64,000 nt of DNA from Methylophaga thalassica. GTDB taxonomy: Bacteria > Pseudomonadota > Gammaproteobacteria > Nitrosococcales > Methylophagaceae. The notes beneath the pieces are model-generated. The model did not search any database. It was not told the DNA's origin and was given only the letters and a program-made list of their open reading frames with translations. Of the stretch, positions 8,967-18,049 are shown in pieces (the stretch's first letter is position 1; each line of letters starts with the position of its first letter). The translations under genes were made by a program, and so were the position numbers. Location: contig NZ_BSND01000005.1 of NCBI RefSeq assembly GCF_030159795.1, positions 620,001 to 684,000 on the forward strand, in the 5' to 3' direction.

Positions 8967-9374
8967 ATGTTGTTTCAACTTAAATCAATTAAGCCAGTTT
9001 TGCTTTCAGCAACACTGCTGCTTATTTCAGCACCATCAGTTTTTGCTGATGACAAACCTTACACCGTAACGAATGGCAATGAACTTGATGCCTCAAGTTA
9101 TGCTGGCTTCAAACTGTATAGAAACTTCTGCGCCCGCTGTCATGGCACCTATGGTCAAGGTATGGTTGGGCCTAACTTAGCGGAAAGCCTGAAGGTAATT
9201 TCCAAAGACGAATTTTTTAATACGGTAGAGCATGGGAAAACGGGCACTATCGGCAGCATGCCGGCCTGGTCATCAAATGCAAAAGTGATGAAAGGCAGAG
9301 AAGACATTTATAACTATCTTAAAGCCAGAGCAGACGGCGCAATTGGCGAAGTAAAACCTAAAAAAGCCAATTAA
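8967..9374 (+). CDS. Periplasmic cytochrome c, alcohol-dehydrogenase-associated type
   Basis: The 135-residue product has a signal peptide ending in S-V-F-A-D-D, one haem-binding C-A-R-C-H motif (about residues 49-53) and a probable Met ligand in S-M-P-A-W. The wording around them (G-M-V-G-P-N-L-x-x-S-L-K, and the Y-L-K-A-R-x-D-G-A-I-G end) resembles the small cytochromes that accept electrons from PQQ-dependent alcohol and methanol dehydrogenases. That resemblance is from memory of the family. GGAG six bases before the ATG at 8967 makes this a better start than 8955. No dehydrogenase gene is nearby, so the partner is elsewhere. Confidence 0.8.
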   Translation: MLFQLKSIKPVLLSATLLLISAPSVFADDKPYTVTNGNELDASSYAGFKLYRNFCARCHGTYGQGMVGPNLAESLKVISKDEFFNTVEHGKTGTIGSMPAWSSNAKVMKGREDIYNYLKARADGAIGEVKPKKAN

Positions 9375-9388
9375 AACAAGAAACGGCA

Positions 9389-9412
9389 TTGAGGGCTGTA
9401 AACAGCCCTCAA
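9389..9412. terminator. Convergent hairpin between cytochrome c and the broken porin gene
   Basis: TTGAGGGCTG, loop TAAA and CAGCCCTCAA make a perfect ten-pair stem. There is no clear T run on the plus side and only a weak one on the minus side, so the efficiency as a terminator is uncertain. Confidence 0.65.
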
Positions 9413-9425
9413 TAGTTAAGTTATC

Positions 9426-10766
9426 TTAGAACGCCCATTGGCTTCGAACCTGAAATACGGATGGTTCTTCATTATCATGCGGCCCACCATCGACTTCCAG
9501 CACGTCCACATAGTTAGCAGAAAAACGTAATGTTGGTGTTGGATACCAGTTCACACCATACGTCATTGCATCCGCTTCCCCACCATCAATACCGGCATCA
9601 CTTAAATCAAGCGAGCTATAGCGCAAGGCCAGCTCCCAAGCACCATAACCACCTTCACCGACAATCGAGCTTGGTTTCACGCCACCCATCACACCATTTT
9701 TGTATTGGCGGGTCTCGCCGGTCAGGATATAACCCGCTTGCAGATACCAGCCATCAAAGTCGGCATCTTTACCGTTATTGCGATTCACCTTTGTGGTGAT
9801 ATATTCACCTTGTACAGAGTATGGCCCGTGACCAGCAGCCAGTTCAGCACCGATATTGTAATAATCTGCAACTGAAGTAATATCTCCAGTATCAATAATG
9901 CTCACACCAGATACATGTGATTCGGCCTCACTATCGAAGCCCACTTTTCCACTATCGCCAGTATCACGGTAGTTAAGGCCAAGACCTAAATGCACAAAAT
10001 GCACACCATCGTTAATGGGAGCCCAGGTGCCACGAGCCGTTGCCCCCCAGCCTTCATCATTTTGACCACCTTTATTAGTGATGGAATCACCGAAGATGCC
10101 TGTCGCCCATGACCAGTGCGTTGTTTCATTACTCGCCATGATTCCCATCTTTCTTCCTGAAGAAAAAGCGTTAGGCAGCGCGCGTTCCATAAATAATGTG
10201 TTATTTGCACTGGTCAGATAATCTAAGCTGAACGGTGTTTTAAAATTACCGACAGTGATATCCATTGGCTCAAAGCCTGTATAGGCCAGGTAAGCATCCG
10301 TTATCCCCCTGCCATTTGACCCGGTACTGGCAAAATCATATTCGAGCTTAAAGTCCCACACGTTATACATTGTGCCCGAATAGGAAATCCTGGCACGGCG
10401 AAATTCTGAACCATCACCCATTTCAGGTTGACCACTATAGCTTGCCGCATCGGCTTGTAAGCGACCACCTAACTTACTTTCAAACTTACCGTCACGGGTC
10501 TTAACACCAATCCCTCACTTGACGATGACTTCAACATCTGAAGGCTTGGTCGCTTCAGCGAGTTTGGCATCGACTTGTTGTTTTTCTTGTTTTGCCTGAG
10601 CCTGATTTTGTTTTAATTCTGCCATCAAGCGACCATACTGGTCATCATTGACCATACCGTTTTCATGCAGCATATTAATCAGAGTTTCAATTTCAGATCC
10701 CGCATAGGCAGGACCCGATAATGCCGCCAGAACACCGGCAGCCAGCAGGCTTCTCTTTATCGTCAT
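9426..10766 (-). pseudogene. Phosphate-selective-porin (OprO/OprP) family gene with an in-frame TGA
   Basis: From the ATG at 10766 (good AAGGAG before it) the frame gives a signal peptide ending in P-A-Y-A, a short helical segment, and then stops at TGA 10515-10517. Downstream the same frame, with no shift, continues with V-K-T-R-D-G-K-F-E and L-G-G-R-L-Q-A-D-A and runs as a complete outer-membrane beta barrel ending in Phe at 9429. This is the OprO/OprP layout and the two pieces add up to about 446 codons. A change from GGA (Gly) to TGA would explain it. Either the gene is inactivated, the stop is read through, or the base is a sequencing error. The divergent ModE-like regulator suggests an oxyanion role, which is inference. 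Confidence 0.85.
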
Positions 10767-10886
10767 GTTCTTCTCCTTGTCTGAATTTTTAACACTACAT
10801 AGCTGCAAAACAGCTTGTAATCTTAGTTAGCGGTTAAAAGGCGCTTATCATGACAGTTTTGTTACAACAATTACCCGATGTAAATC

Positions 10887-11957
10887 ATGGAAATTAAAAT
10901 AGACTTTCACTGGCAACTGACCCAGCACGGAAAACCGCATCACATTGATGACATTCTGTTTCAGATGCTGGAAGCCATTCAGCAGGAAGGATCGTTAAAA
11001 CAAGCCACCGACAAACTTGGCGTGTCATATCGCTTTGCCTGGGGCTTATTGAATAAATGGGAAGCGTTACTTGGCCAGCCTTTAGTTATTCTTGAGCGAG
11101 GCCGAGGTGCGCGATTAGCTGTTGTCGGGGAGAAACTAATGCATGCGAACCGGCATCTCAGCGCCTCATTTTCTCCGGAATTGGATAACTTTTCCACCGA
11201 ATTGAAACGTGAATTTGAAGCCATCTTGGATCATAGCCCCCGCGATACATTTAAAATTTTTACCAGTCATGGTCTAGCCGTTGGTGCACTAAAAGAATTA
11301 CTCGATCAGCAATCTGACTTTTTATTGGATTTACATTTTCACGGCAGTCAGGAAAGTCTGAAAGCATTAAAAGCTGGTGATTGTCATATTGCAGGCTTCC
11401 ATCTTCCGATTGGCGAGTTAAGACGTCACTTAATGAGCGACTATTTAAAACTACTTGATGAAAAACAACATCAATTGATCTATGTGGTTCGTCGGAATCA
11501 AGGTCTGATGGTTACCAGGGATAACCCGAAACACATCAACGATCTCAGCTCGCTGACTCAGGATGGGGTCACTTTTATCAACCGGCAAACGGGGTCGGCC
11601 ACCCGCACATTATTTGATCAACTTCTTGTAGCGAATGCTATTTCCAGTGACCATATTAAAGGCTACTCACATGAAGAGTTCACACACATGGCAGTGGCAG
11701 CCATGGTGGCTAGTGGTGCTGCCGATATTGGCTTTGGTATCGCTCCCATTGCCGATAAATTCAATCTGGAGTTTATCCCCTTGGTATGGGAACACTACTG
11801 CTTGGCAGTACCGCAGCTATTAGTGGATGACCCAAGAGTACAGGCCATTATCAGTTTATTGAAAAGCCCGTCTTTCCATCGAAAAGTGAAAGATTTTAAA
11901 GGCTATGACACAACACGTTCTGGTCAGCTTGTGAGCTTTGATGAAATCTTCGCTTAA
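10887..11957 (+). CDS. ModE-like transcriptional regulator with periplasmic-binding-protein-type domain
   Basis: The 356-residue protein begins with a winged helix-turn-helix of the ModE/LysR sort (about residues 17-80; [18 protein letters not shown], then G-G-x-x-A type wing). The remainder, from about 110, is a substrate-binding-protein-like domain (I-F-T-S-H-G near its start, N-R-Q-T-G-S-A-T-R in the middle) as in COG1910 proteins related to tungstate and molybdate binding proteins. It should sense an oxyanion in the cytoplasm and control transcription. Its neighbours moaC, moaD and moaE support molybdenum, and it shares a 120-base divergent promoter region with the broken porin gene. Confidence 0.85.
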   Translation: MEIKIDFHWQLTQHGKPHHIDDILFQMLEAIQQEGSLKQATDKLGVSYRFAWGLLNKWEALLGQPLVILERGRGARLAVVGEKLMHANRHLSASFSPELDNFSTELKREFEAILDHSPRDTFKIFTSHGLAVGALKELLDQQSDFLLDLHFHGSQESLKALKAGDCHIAGFHLPIGELRRHLMSDYLKLLDEKQHQLIYVVRRNQGLMVTRDNPKHINDLSSLTQDGVTFINRQTGSATRTLFDQLLVANAISSDHIKGYSHEEFTHMAVAAMVASGAADIGFGIAPIADKFNLEFIPLVWEHYCLAVPQLLVDDPRVQAIISLLKSPSFHRKVKDFKGYDTTRSGQLVSFDEIFA

Positions 11958-12430
11958 CTACGCTGCCAGTGCCCGCTTTTCCCACCTGCTTTTTCCAATA
12001 GACGAATATTGGTCATCGTCATACCTTTATCAACCGCTTTACACATATCGTAAATGGTCAGAAGCGTGACTTGTACCGCGGTAAGCGCTTCCATTTCTAC
12101 GCCCGTTTGACCACTGGTTCCCACTGTTGCCCGGCAATGTATAGAAGCTGTTTCACTGTCTAATACAAAATCGACTGACACCTTGGTCAACGCCAATGGA
12201 TGACATAATGGCACTAAATCCGCTGTTTTTTTCGCCGCCATAATCCCAGCAATCCGGGCAATCCCTAATACATCGCCTTTTTTATGTCCGCCCTGTTCTA
12301 CTAAATTAAATGTCTCCGGTAACATAACGATGGTGCCCTCAGCAATGGCAACACGGTCTGTCGTGGCTTTACCGCCAACATCAACCATATGTGCTTCACC
12401 TGCTTGATTAAAATGGGTCAAATCCGTCAT
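11954..12430 (-). CDS. moaC: Cyclic pyranopterin monophosphate synthase MoaC
   Basis: MoaC converts the MoaA product to cyclic pyranopterin monophosphate, the first stable intermediate of molybdopterin synthesis. The 158-residue protein has normal length and the family's motifs M-V-D-V-G-x-K near residue 15, P-L-C-H-P-L at about 74-79 and [10 protein letters not shown] at about 109-118. It converges on the ModE-like gene with a four-base overlap and is divergent from moaD. Confidence 0.96.
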   Translation of the reverse strand: MTDLTHFNQAGEAHMVDVGGKATTDRVAIAEGTIVMLPETFNLVEQGGHKKGDVLGIARIAGIMAAKKTADLVPLCHPLALTKVSVDFVLDSETASIHCRATVGTSGQTGVEMEALTAVQVTLLTIYDMCKAVDKGMTMTNIRLLEKAGGKSGHWQRS

Positions 12431-12477
12431 CGCAAATGTTATCCTCTAACTTTAAATTAGCTGAAACGATCAACCAG

Positions 12478-12705
12478 ATGAGTATTCAAGTCAAATTTTT
12501 TGCCAGTCTTCGAGAAAAACTCGGTCAAGCCGATATGGAACTGACTACTGCCAGTACCGCTCTAGATGCATGGAATCAGGCCACCCAAAATAAGCCTGTG
12601 CCGGATAATCTGCTTGTCGCTATCAATTTAGACTACGCAAAACTCAACACACCAGTACAAGACGGTGATGAAGTCGCCTTTTTCCCACCGGTAACCGGAG
12701 GCTAA
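12478..12705 (+). CDS. moaD: Molybdopterin synthase sulfur carrier subunit MoaD
   Basis: MoaD carries a C-terminal thiocarboxylate that supplies the dithiolene sulfurs of molybdopterin. The 75-residue ubiquitin-like protein ends in P-P-V-T-G-G, the required diglycine. The frame is open back to 12436, but starting at the ATG 12478 gives M-S-I-Q-V-K-F-F-A-S-L-R, the usual first strand. No strong ribosome binding site is visible before it. The stop is one base from the moaE start. Confidence 0.95.
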   Translation: MSIQVKFFASLREKLGQADMELTTASTALDAWNQATQNKPVPDNLLVAINLDYAKLNTPVQDGDEVAFFPPVTGG

Positions 12706-12706
12706 T

Positions 12707-13144
12707 ATGGCGAGTTGGGTAAGTGACCATCTTATTGAGCCGTGGCAAATCATTGCTGAGCAACAGTCAGCGCAGAACTTAGCAGGTCAGTATGGCGCGA
12801 CGGCCAGCTTTATCGGTTCTATGCGAGACTTTAGTGATCGTACTGATATAAAAAAGATGGTGCTTGAACATTACCCAGCGATGACCTCCCGCTACCTGGA
12901 AAAGTTAGAAGATATGGCAAGGCAAAAATGGCCATTACTCGATTGTCTGATAGTTCATCGTGTCGGGGAAGTCCACCCCGGAGATGCCATTGTCGTCATT
13001 GCCTGCTGGTCAGCGCATCGTCGTGCCGCGCTGGATGCTTGTGACTGGTTAATTGAAGAGCTGAAGTACAAAGCACCGTTCTGGAAAAAAGAGTTTACGA
13101 ATGAAGGTGGACATTGGGTCACAGGGAACACTGATGGCCACTAA
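12707..13144 (+). CDS. moaE: Molybdopterin synthase catalytic subunit MoaE
   Basis: MoaE with MoaD converts cyclic pyranopterin monophosphate to molybdopterin. The 145-residue protein has the conserved F-I-G-S-M-R-D-F near residue 36, L-E-H-Y-P-A-M at about 52-58, H-R-V-G-E-V-H-P-G-D near 85-94 and the catalytic-region K-Y-K-A-P-F-W-K-K at about 123-131. GGAGG within the end of moaD serves as its ribosome binding site. The pair is the cofactor supply for enzymes such as formate dehydrogenase, none of which lies in the window. Confidence 0.96.
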   Translation: MASWVSDHLIEPWQIIAEQQSAQNLAGQYGATASFIGSMRDFSDRTDIKKMVLEHYPAMTSRYLEKLEDMARQKWPLLDCLIVHRVGEVHPGDAIVVIACWSAHRRAALDACDWLIEELKYKAPFWKKEFTNEGGHWVTGNTDGH

Positions 13145-13162
13145 CAAACAAGGAAAGTCATT

Positions 13163-13558
13163 ATGATTACAGCATTGTATGCCAGCCTCTGCGCCTTACT
13201 GATTGTCAAATTATCACTGGGCGTTATCGCCGTCCGTCGCAAGCATAAAATCGGCTTGGGTGACGGTGGTAATGATGAATTACAAGCCGCTATCCGTGCC
13301 CAGGGAAATGCTACCGAATATATTCCCATCACCTTAATTTTGATGTTTCTACTGGAAAATATTGTGGTGTATAACTGGATAATTCACCTTGCCGGCATCA
13401 CATTGCTAACCGGTCGGATCATTCATGCTATTGGCATCAAAAACCAGGATATAAAAAAGCGTGTTCTTGGCATGAAAATCACGCTTTATCTGATTATTGC
13501 CTTATCGATATTGAATATCGTCTATTTTGCTTTAGCCTATTTGATGCCGATCAATTGA
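13163..13558 (+). CDS. MAPEG family membrane protein
   Basis: The 131-residue protein has four predicted membrane helices and the MAPEG pattern: R-R-K-H-K-I-G-x-G-D-G-G-N-x-E-L-Q-A-A-I-R-A-Q-G-N segmentally conserved around residues 26-50 with E-Y-I-P just after. MAPEG proteins bind glutathione and lipid substrates; in bacteria most have no proven reaction. It follows moaE by 18 bases and may share its transcript, then abuts the convergent ubiD gene. Confidence 0.9.
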   Translation: MITALYASLCALLIVKLSLGVIAVRRKHKIGLGDGGNDELQAAIRAQGNATEYIPITLILMFLLENIVVYNWIIHLAGITLLTGRIIHAIGIKNQDIKKRVLGMKITLYLIIALSILNIVYFALAYLMPIN

Positions 13559-13560
13559 CT

Positions 13561-15033
13561 TTAATCGCTACTTAAACCGAGCTCATCCCAGATAGCATCA
13601 ATGCGTTTGACCACTTCAGCATCTCGCACGATCGGCCGTCCCCATTCTCTATCGGTTTCACCCGGCAGTTTATTGGTGGCATCCATACCCATTTTAGAAC
13701 CCAGTCCTGAGACCGGCGAAGCAAAGTCTAAATAATCAATGGGTGTATTTTCTACCAGCGTGGTATCCCGGGCAGGATCCATCCGCGTGGTGATCGCCCA
13801 AATCACATCTTTCCAGTCTCTTACATTGACATCATCATCCACCACAATCACAAACTTGGTGTACATAAACTGACGCAGGAAAGACCATACCCCCATCATC
13901 ACGCGTTTGGCATGGCCGGGATACTGTTTTTTCATGCTCACTACAGCCATTCGGTAAGAACAGCCTTCTGGTGGTAGATAGAAATCAACAATTTCTGGAA
14001 ATTGTTTTTGTAATATCGGCACAAACACTTCATTCAAGGCAACACCAAGAATAGCCGGTTCATCTGGTGGGCGACCGGTATAGGTGCTGTGGTAAATCGG
14101 ATTCTGGCGTTGTGTTATTCGTTCGATAGTAAATACAGGAAAGCTATCCACTTCATTGTAATAACCCGTATGATCGCCATACGGCCCTTCTGGTGCCATA
14201 TCATCGGGATAAATAAAGCCTTCCAGTACAATTTCCGCGTTAGCCGGTACTTGTAAATCATTACCCATACATTTGACTAATTCGGTTTTACTGCCACGCA
14301 GTAACCCTGCAAAAGCATATTCGGACAAAGTATCAGGCACAGGTGTGACAGCACCTAAAATGGTGGCTGGATCGCACCCCAAAACCACGCTAATAGGAAA
14401 CGGCTCTCCCGGATGGGTCTGTTGCCATTCTTTAAAATCCAGTGCACCGCCACGATGTGATAACCAGCGCATAATCACTCGATTTTTGCCGATGACTTGT
14501 TGGCGATAAATGCCCAAGTTCTGCCGTTCCTTGTGCGGGCCTTTGGTCACCACCAGCCCCCAGGTAATTAAAGGCGCGGCATCTTCCGGCCAGCATAGTT
14601 GGATTGGATACTTTGCCAAATCAACATCATCGCCTTGCAACACCAATTCCTGACAAGCTGCCTTTTTGACTAGCTTGGGTGACATGGTCAGCACTTTTTT
14701 AAAGATGGGGAGTTTCTCCCACGCATCTTTCATGCCCTTGGGTGGTTCAGGTTCTTTCAGAAAAGCGAGTAACTTACCGATTTCACGTAAAGCCTCGACA
14801 GAGTCTTCTCCCATCCCCATCGCCACTCGTTTGGGTGTACCAAACAGATTCACTAACGCAGGAATATTAGATCCTTTCGGATTTTCAAACAGTAATGCCG
14901 GACCACCGGCTCGTAGCACGCGATCAGCAATTTCCGTCATTTCCAGTGCAGGATCGACTTCGGTTTTAATCCGTTTTAATTCACCCTGCTGTTCCAGGCC
15001 ATTGATAAAGTCACGTAAATCGGTGTATTTCAT
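13561..15033 (-). CDS. ubiD: 4-hydroxy-3-polyprenylbenzoate decarboxylase UbiD
   Basis: UbiD removes the ring carboxylate during ubiquinone synthesis, using prenylated FMN made by UbiX. The 490-residue protein has the usual length and features: M-K-Y-x-D-L-R-D-F start, G-I-Y-R-Q-Q-V near residue 173, the [11 protein letters not shown] active-site block at about 283-293 containing the catalytic Glu region, and [10 protein letters not shown] near 393. It is transcribed alone, divergent from the sterol-desaturase-family gene. Confidence 0.96.
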   Translation of the reverse strand: MKYTDLRDFINGLEQQGELKRIKTEVDPALEMTEIADRVLRAGGPALLFENPKGSNIPALVNLFGTPKRVAMGMGEDSVEALREIGKLLAFLKEPEPPKGMKDAWEKLPIFKKVLTMSPKLVKKAACQELVLQGDDVDLAKYPIQLCWPEDAAPLITWGLVVTKGPHKERQNLGIYRQQVIGKNRVIMRWLSHRGGALDFKEWQQTHPGEPFPISVVLGCDPATILGAVTPVPDTLSEYAFAGLLRGSKTELVKCMGNDLQVPANAEIVLEGFIYPDDMAPEGPYGDHTGYYNEVDSFPVFTIERITQRQNPIYHSTYTGRPPDEPAILGVALNEVFVPILQKQFPEIVDFYLPPEGCSYRMAVVSMKKQYPGHAKRVMMGVWSFLRQFMYTKFVIVVDDDVNVRDWKDVIWAITTRMDPARDTTLVENTPIDYLDFASPVSGLGSKMGMDATNKLPGETDREWGRPIVRDAEVVKRIDAIWDELGLSSD

Positions 15034-15247
15034 TCAGTTACTCAGTTAACTACAGATTCAAGCTCTGATGAGCTTACGTCAGAATCTTACTGGATAACAA
15101 AGATCGGCTAAAGCCATAATACAAAGTATCTATCTAAAACACGCCTTTTTGCTACTCAACTCATATTAGAGTCGTCGCTAAGCATATTGAAGAAATTCAG
15201 TAATACCGACATTATGTCCGCCAAGTTTAATAATCTCAGCTCAAATC

Positions 15248-16411
15248 ATGACAGAACATTACCAATATCAATCGAGACAAATTGAAAAAAATCCAGCGAA
15301 AGAATTCCGTTTTGGCGAGGGTCGAATTAGCTGTTATTTATCGTTTACACTCAGTGTATTAAGCCTTTTGGCCGTACTGGCCTATCTATATCCAGCTTAT
15401 TTAACAACCGCCGCTCTGCGCGAGGTCTATGATGCTGAACAGTTACAACAAGTTTTGAAATACGCTATGTATTTCTCATTATTTTTTGCTGTATTGACCT
15501 TTGTCTTAAACAAGGGAAAATACAAAGCGTATGGTTTAGGCGCTATCACTTTAACCTTAATCGGCTTTGCTTTAGGTGGTTACAGCATCCCTATCGGTAA
15601 TGTAGAGCCAAAAGAATTATCTTTGGGCATCGATTGGTTAATCCTGGCCTTTTTGGGTTCCGTTGCTATTTTCATGACAATGGAAAAGCTGTTTCCCAAA
15701 TATCGAGATCAAGTTATCACCCGCCCTGAGTGGGGAATCGATATGTTTTATTTCTGCTTTAACCATCTGGCTATCTCCGCGATTTTGATTTTTGCCAACT
15801 ATCATGCCAGCCATTTTGATAGGGCCGTGAGTCCATCGGTGCAGTCTGCCGTTCAAGCTATGCCCGTTTGGTTGCAAGTCATATTAATCGTCCTGGCAGC
15901 AGACTTTGTATTGTATTGGGAGCATCGGGCCTATCATGAAGTTAAAACTCTCTGGCCTATTCATGCGGTTCATCACTCTGTTGAACATCTGGACTGGTTA
16001 GCAGGATCCCGTGGTCATTTTGTGCAGGTATTTTCCGAACGCGCCATGGTAATGATCCCACTCTATTTACTGGGTGCGGATGAGTCGGCATTGAATATAT
16101 ATGTCACCTTTGCTGCTCTTCAGGCCATTCTGATTCACTGTAATGTGGATATTCCTTTTGGCCCCCTCAAGTATATTTTTGTCACACCACAATTCCATCA
16201 TTGGCATCACAGCTCAGAGAAACCGGCTATTGATACCAACTACTCAGCTCACACAGTGTTGTTTGATCGCTTATTCGGTACCTATCATCTCCCAGGAAAT
16301 TACTGGCCTGCCGAATACGGCACAACAGTTCGGCTACCACGACATATTCTCGGACAGACTTGGTACCCGATCTATCGCTGGAAACAACGGCTAGGCAAAA
16401 AAGTCTCTTGA
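15248..16411 (+). CDS. Sterol desaturase / fatty acid hydroxylase family membrane enzyme
   Basis: The 387-residue protein has several membrane helices and the di-iron histidine clusters of this superfamily: H-R-A-Y-H (about residues 227-231), H-A-V-H-H (about 239-243) and H-H-W-H-H toward residue 320. Such enzymes hydroxylate or desaturate lipids using molecular oxygen. About 110 residues of extra membrane segments precede the catalytic domain. No neighbour points to a particular substrate, so sterol, carotenoid and acyl lipid substrates all remain possible. Confidence 0.85.
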   Translation: MTEHYQYQSRQIEKNPAKEFRFGEGRISCYLSFTLSVLSLLAVLAYLYPAYLTTAALREVYDAEQLQQVLKYAMYFSLFFAVLTFVLNKGKYKAYGLGAITLTLIGFALGGYSIPIGNVEPKELSLGIDWLILAFLGSVAIFMTMEKLFPKYRDQVITRPEWGIDMFYFCFNHLAISAILIFANYHASHFDRAVSPSVQSAVQAMPVWLQVILIVLAADFVLYWEHRAYHEVKTLWPIHAVHHSVEHLDWLAGSRGHFVQVFSERAMVMIPLYLLGADESALNIYVTFAALQAILIHCNVDIPFGPLKYIFVTPQFHHWHHSSEKPAIDTNYSAHTVLFDRLFGTYHLPGNYWPAEYGTTVRLPRHILGQTWYPIYRWKQRLGKKVS

Positions 16412-16421
16412 ATAATGACTA

Positions 16422-16450
16422 TTGGGTCTAAGATAACTTAGGCCTATAAT
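16422..16450 (+). promoter_or_regulatory. Sigma-70 promoter for ybiI
   Basis: TTGGGT (16422-16427), a 17-base spacer and TATAAT (16445-16450) lie just upstream of the ybiI ribosome binding site. The -10 box is perfect and the -35 box keeps TTG. Confidence 0.6.
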
Positions 16451-16484
16451 GAAAAATAATTAAATCAGTCAGTTGGAGGTTGTT

Positions 16485-16751
16485 ATGGCTGGAGGATGGT
16501 CCCGAGATGGGGCAGTACAAGATCAAATAGATGCCAGTGTTGATGACGCGATTCAACAAGCGCGCTCACGTTTACCACAAGGCGAAAGTCTGACGCATTG
16601 TGAAGAATGTGATGCTGAAATTCCTGAAGGTCGTCGTAAGGCCATTCCAGGCGTTTACCTGTGTGTAAAATGCCAGCAGGAAATAGATAACGAAAATAAA
16701 GCCGCTAGTATGTTTAACCGGCGAGGCAGTAAAGACAGTCAACTACGCTGA
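16485..16751 (+). CDS. ybiI: DksA/TraR-type C4 zinc-finger protein, YbiI-like
   Basis: The 88-residue protein matches E. coli YbiI in length and wording as I remember it: a short M-A-x-G-W start, a helical stretch, a zinc finger C-E-E-C then C-V-K-C separated by 17 residues (about 43-66), and an R-R-G-S-K-D-S-Q-L-R end. All four cysteines are present. It is shorter than DksA and lacks the long coiled coil, so ppGpp-type control of RNA polymerase should not be assumed. GGAGGT four bases before the ATG at 16485 sets the start. Confidence 0.9.
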   Translation: MAGGWSRDGAVQDQIDASVDDAIQQARSRLPQGESLTHCEECDAEIPEGRRKAIPGVYLCVKCQQEIDNENKAASMFNRRGSKDSQLR

Positions 16752-16769
16752 GTAGAAATGTACTCAAAT

Positions 16770-16796
16770 AAAAAAGGGCGAATAGCCCTTTTTTAA
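16770..16796 (+). terminator. Terminator after ybiI
   Basis: GGGC, loop GAATA and GCCC are extended by A and T runs on both sides (16770-16796), giving a rho-independent terminator 19 bases after the stop. Confidence 0.8.
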
Positions 16797-16925
16797 TGCC
16801 AGTAAACAATTAAGTTTTTCTCACCATTTCATTTGTCACAAAAATGTCATACGCTTCATTCATAATCGTAATATTTTGATATAGCCGCTATTTAGTTCTT
16901 TTTCGGTCACTTTATGGAGTTGACA

Positions 16926-17363
16926 ATGACAAGCACAGAACAGGTAAGCAGTCCCCGCAAAAAATTACTCACCCCTGCCCAGGTTAAACGCTGTAAAACG
17001 ATAGCTGCTTCCACCAATGACTATAGTGCCCGAGCCAATGTTTTACTTGCTATCCATAGCGGTGCCAGTCAAATGCAGGCAGCAACACAAACTGGACTGA
17101 CTATCGGTCAGGTACGTTATTGGGCTGCTCGGTTTCGTCAACTTGGTATGGATGCCTTCCCTTCCAGCTCAAATGAAAATCCAGCCCAAAGTGCTCAAAC
17201 AGCAGATGCCTTAACTGAAGAAAAACCTAAAAAAGTCAAAAGCAAAGATAAGAAAAAATCAAAAGCCGACAAAACCAAAAATAAAGATAAAAAATCTAAA
17301 AAAGATAAGTCCGCTAAAAAAGACAAGAAAAAAGCCAAAGATAAAAAGAAAACTAAAAAATAG
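16926..17363 (+). CDS. Helix-turn-helix protein with extremely lysine-rich C-terminal tail
   Basis: The 145-residue protein has a homeodomain-like helix-turn-helix at about residues 20-80 (A-R-A-N-V-L-L-A-I-H-S-G-A-S, then A-A-x-x-T-G-L-T-I-G-Q-V-R-Y-W) like that at the N terminus of some transposases and regulators. The last 48 residues contain 28 lysines with Asp, Ser, Ala and Thr between them, resembling histone-H1-like tails such as those of AlgP or PhaF. GGAG six bases before the ATG at 16926 sets the start. I know no named family with this combination. Binding to DNA without much sequence choice is a fair inference. The A-rich coding stretch differs sharply in composition from its neighbours. 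Confidence 0.75.
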   Translation: MTSTEQVSSPRKKLLTPAQVKRCKTIAASTNDYSARANVLLAIHSGASQMQAATQTGLTIGQVRYWAARFRQLGMDAFPSSSNENPAQSAQTADALTEEKPKKVKSKDKKKSKADKTKNKDKKSKKDKSAKKDKKKAKDKKKTKK

Positions 17364-17583
17364 TCGCATTTTTCACTACCGTAATTACTACGGAGAAACA
17401 AACTCAGTTGGGCGAAATCTTCGACGTCTGTTTTTCAAAGACGCTGACGATCATAGTATTTGGTTTTCATTATTGAGATCACTTGAGCTTGAGCATTCAA
17501 ATATAAATTGACTGTGAGCGATTTATTGTTCAGCCTGATCCGTCTCTAGCTGAAAATGACCTATATTTAAGAGAGAATAGATA

Positions 17584-18000
17584 ATGAAAAAATACCTTGC
17601 TTTAATCCCTCTGCTTTTTCTTGCACAACAGGCGTTTGCTGTAGATGCAGAGCATGAAGAAGCCTACAAAAAACACTACAGTGAGCAACTCCGTCCCATG
17701 GTGATCAAAAAGCTCGGTATGGACAGACCCGATCTGAGTGCAGCGGCAATTAAAAGAGAAGCCGATGCTTATGTGCAGAAAATGGCAGGATGTCAGCTGG
17801 AAGGCTTAGGCATCTTCCCTGAAAAATATCGCGAAAAAGCGATTATGCCTGTTGCGAAAGGCGGTGATGTCGCACAAGCCACACAAGCCCTGAATGAAGA
17901 ACTTAAAAAAGATATCGATGCTGGCAAAATTTCTAAAGATGAAGTGATGACCATTATCCAGTCAGCACAACAAACTGTGCAGATTTGTGCAAACTCTTAA
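17584..18000 (+). CDS. Small secreted protein of unknown function
   Basis: The 138-residue product has a clear signal peptide (M-K-K-Y-L-A-L-I-P-L-L-F-L-A-Q-Q-A-F-A, cut before V-D-A). The mature part is about 119 residues, helical and charged, with two cysteines (in A-G-C-Q-L and near the end in Q-I-C-A-N-S) that could pair in the periplasm. AGAGAG lies just before the start. I do not recognise the family. It is monocistronic, with a strong terminator shared with the convergent prlC. Confidence 0.8.
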   Translation: MKKYLALIPLLFLAQQAFAVDAEHEEAYKKHYSEQLRPMVIKKLGMDRPDLSAAAIKREADAYVQKMAGCQLEGLGIFPEKYREKAIMPVAKGGDVAQATQALNEELKKDIDAGKISKDEVMTIIQSAQQTVQICANS

Positions 18001-18020
18001 TAAAAATAACGCGATAGAAT

Positions 18021-18047
18021 AAAAAAGGGCCTTTCGGCCCTTTTTTT
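18021..18047. terminator. Bidirectional terminator between the secreted protein and prlC
   Basis: GGGCC (18027-18031), loop TTTC and GGCCC (18036-18040) are flanked by six A and seven T, so it can serve both converging genes. Confidence 0.88.
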
Positions 18048-18049
18048 AT

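Noticed and set aside
10515-10517. TGA read as selenocysteine in the porin
   Set aside because: The position corresponds to a glycine-rich turn in porins, not a catalytic site, and no stem-loop typical of a bacterial SECIS was seen just after it. A nonsense change is simpler.
17195-17401. Open frame on the minus strand reading as a Phe/Leu-rich membrane protein
   Set aside because: It is the complement of the lysine tract of the helix-turn-helix gene: AAA codons read backwards as TTT. It has no ribosome binding site and no independent composition signal.
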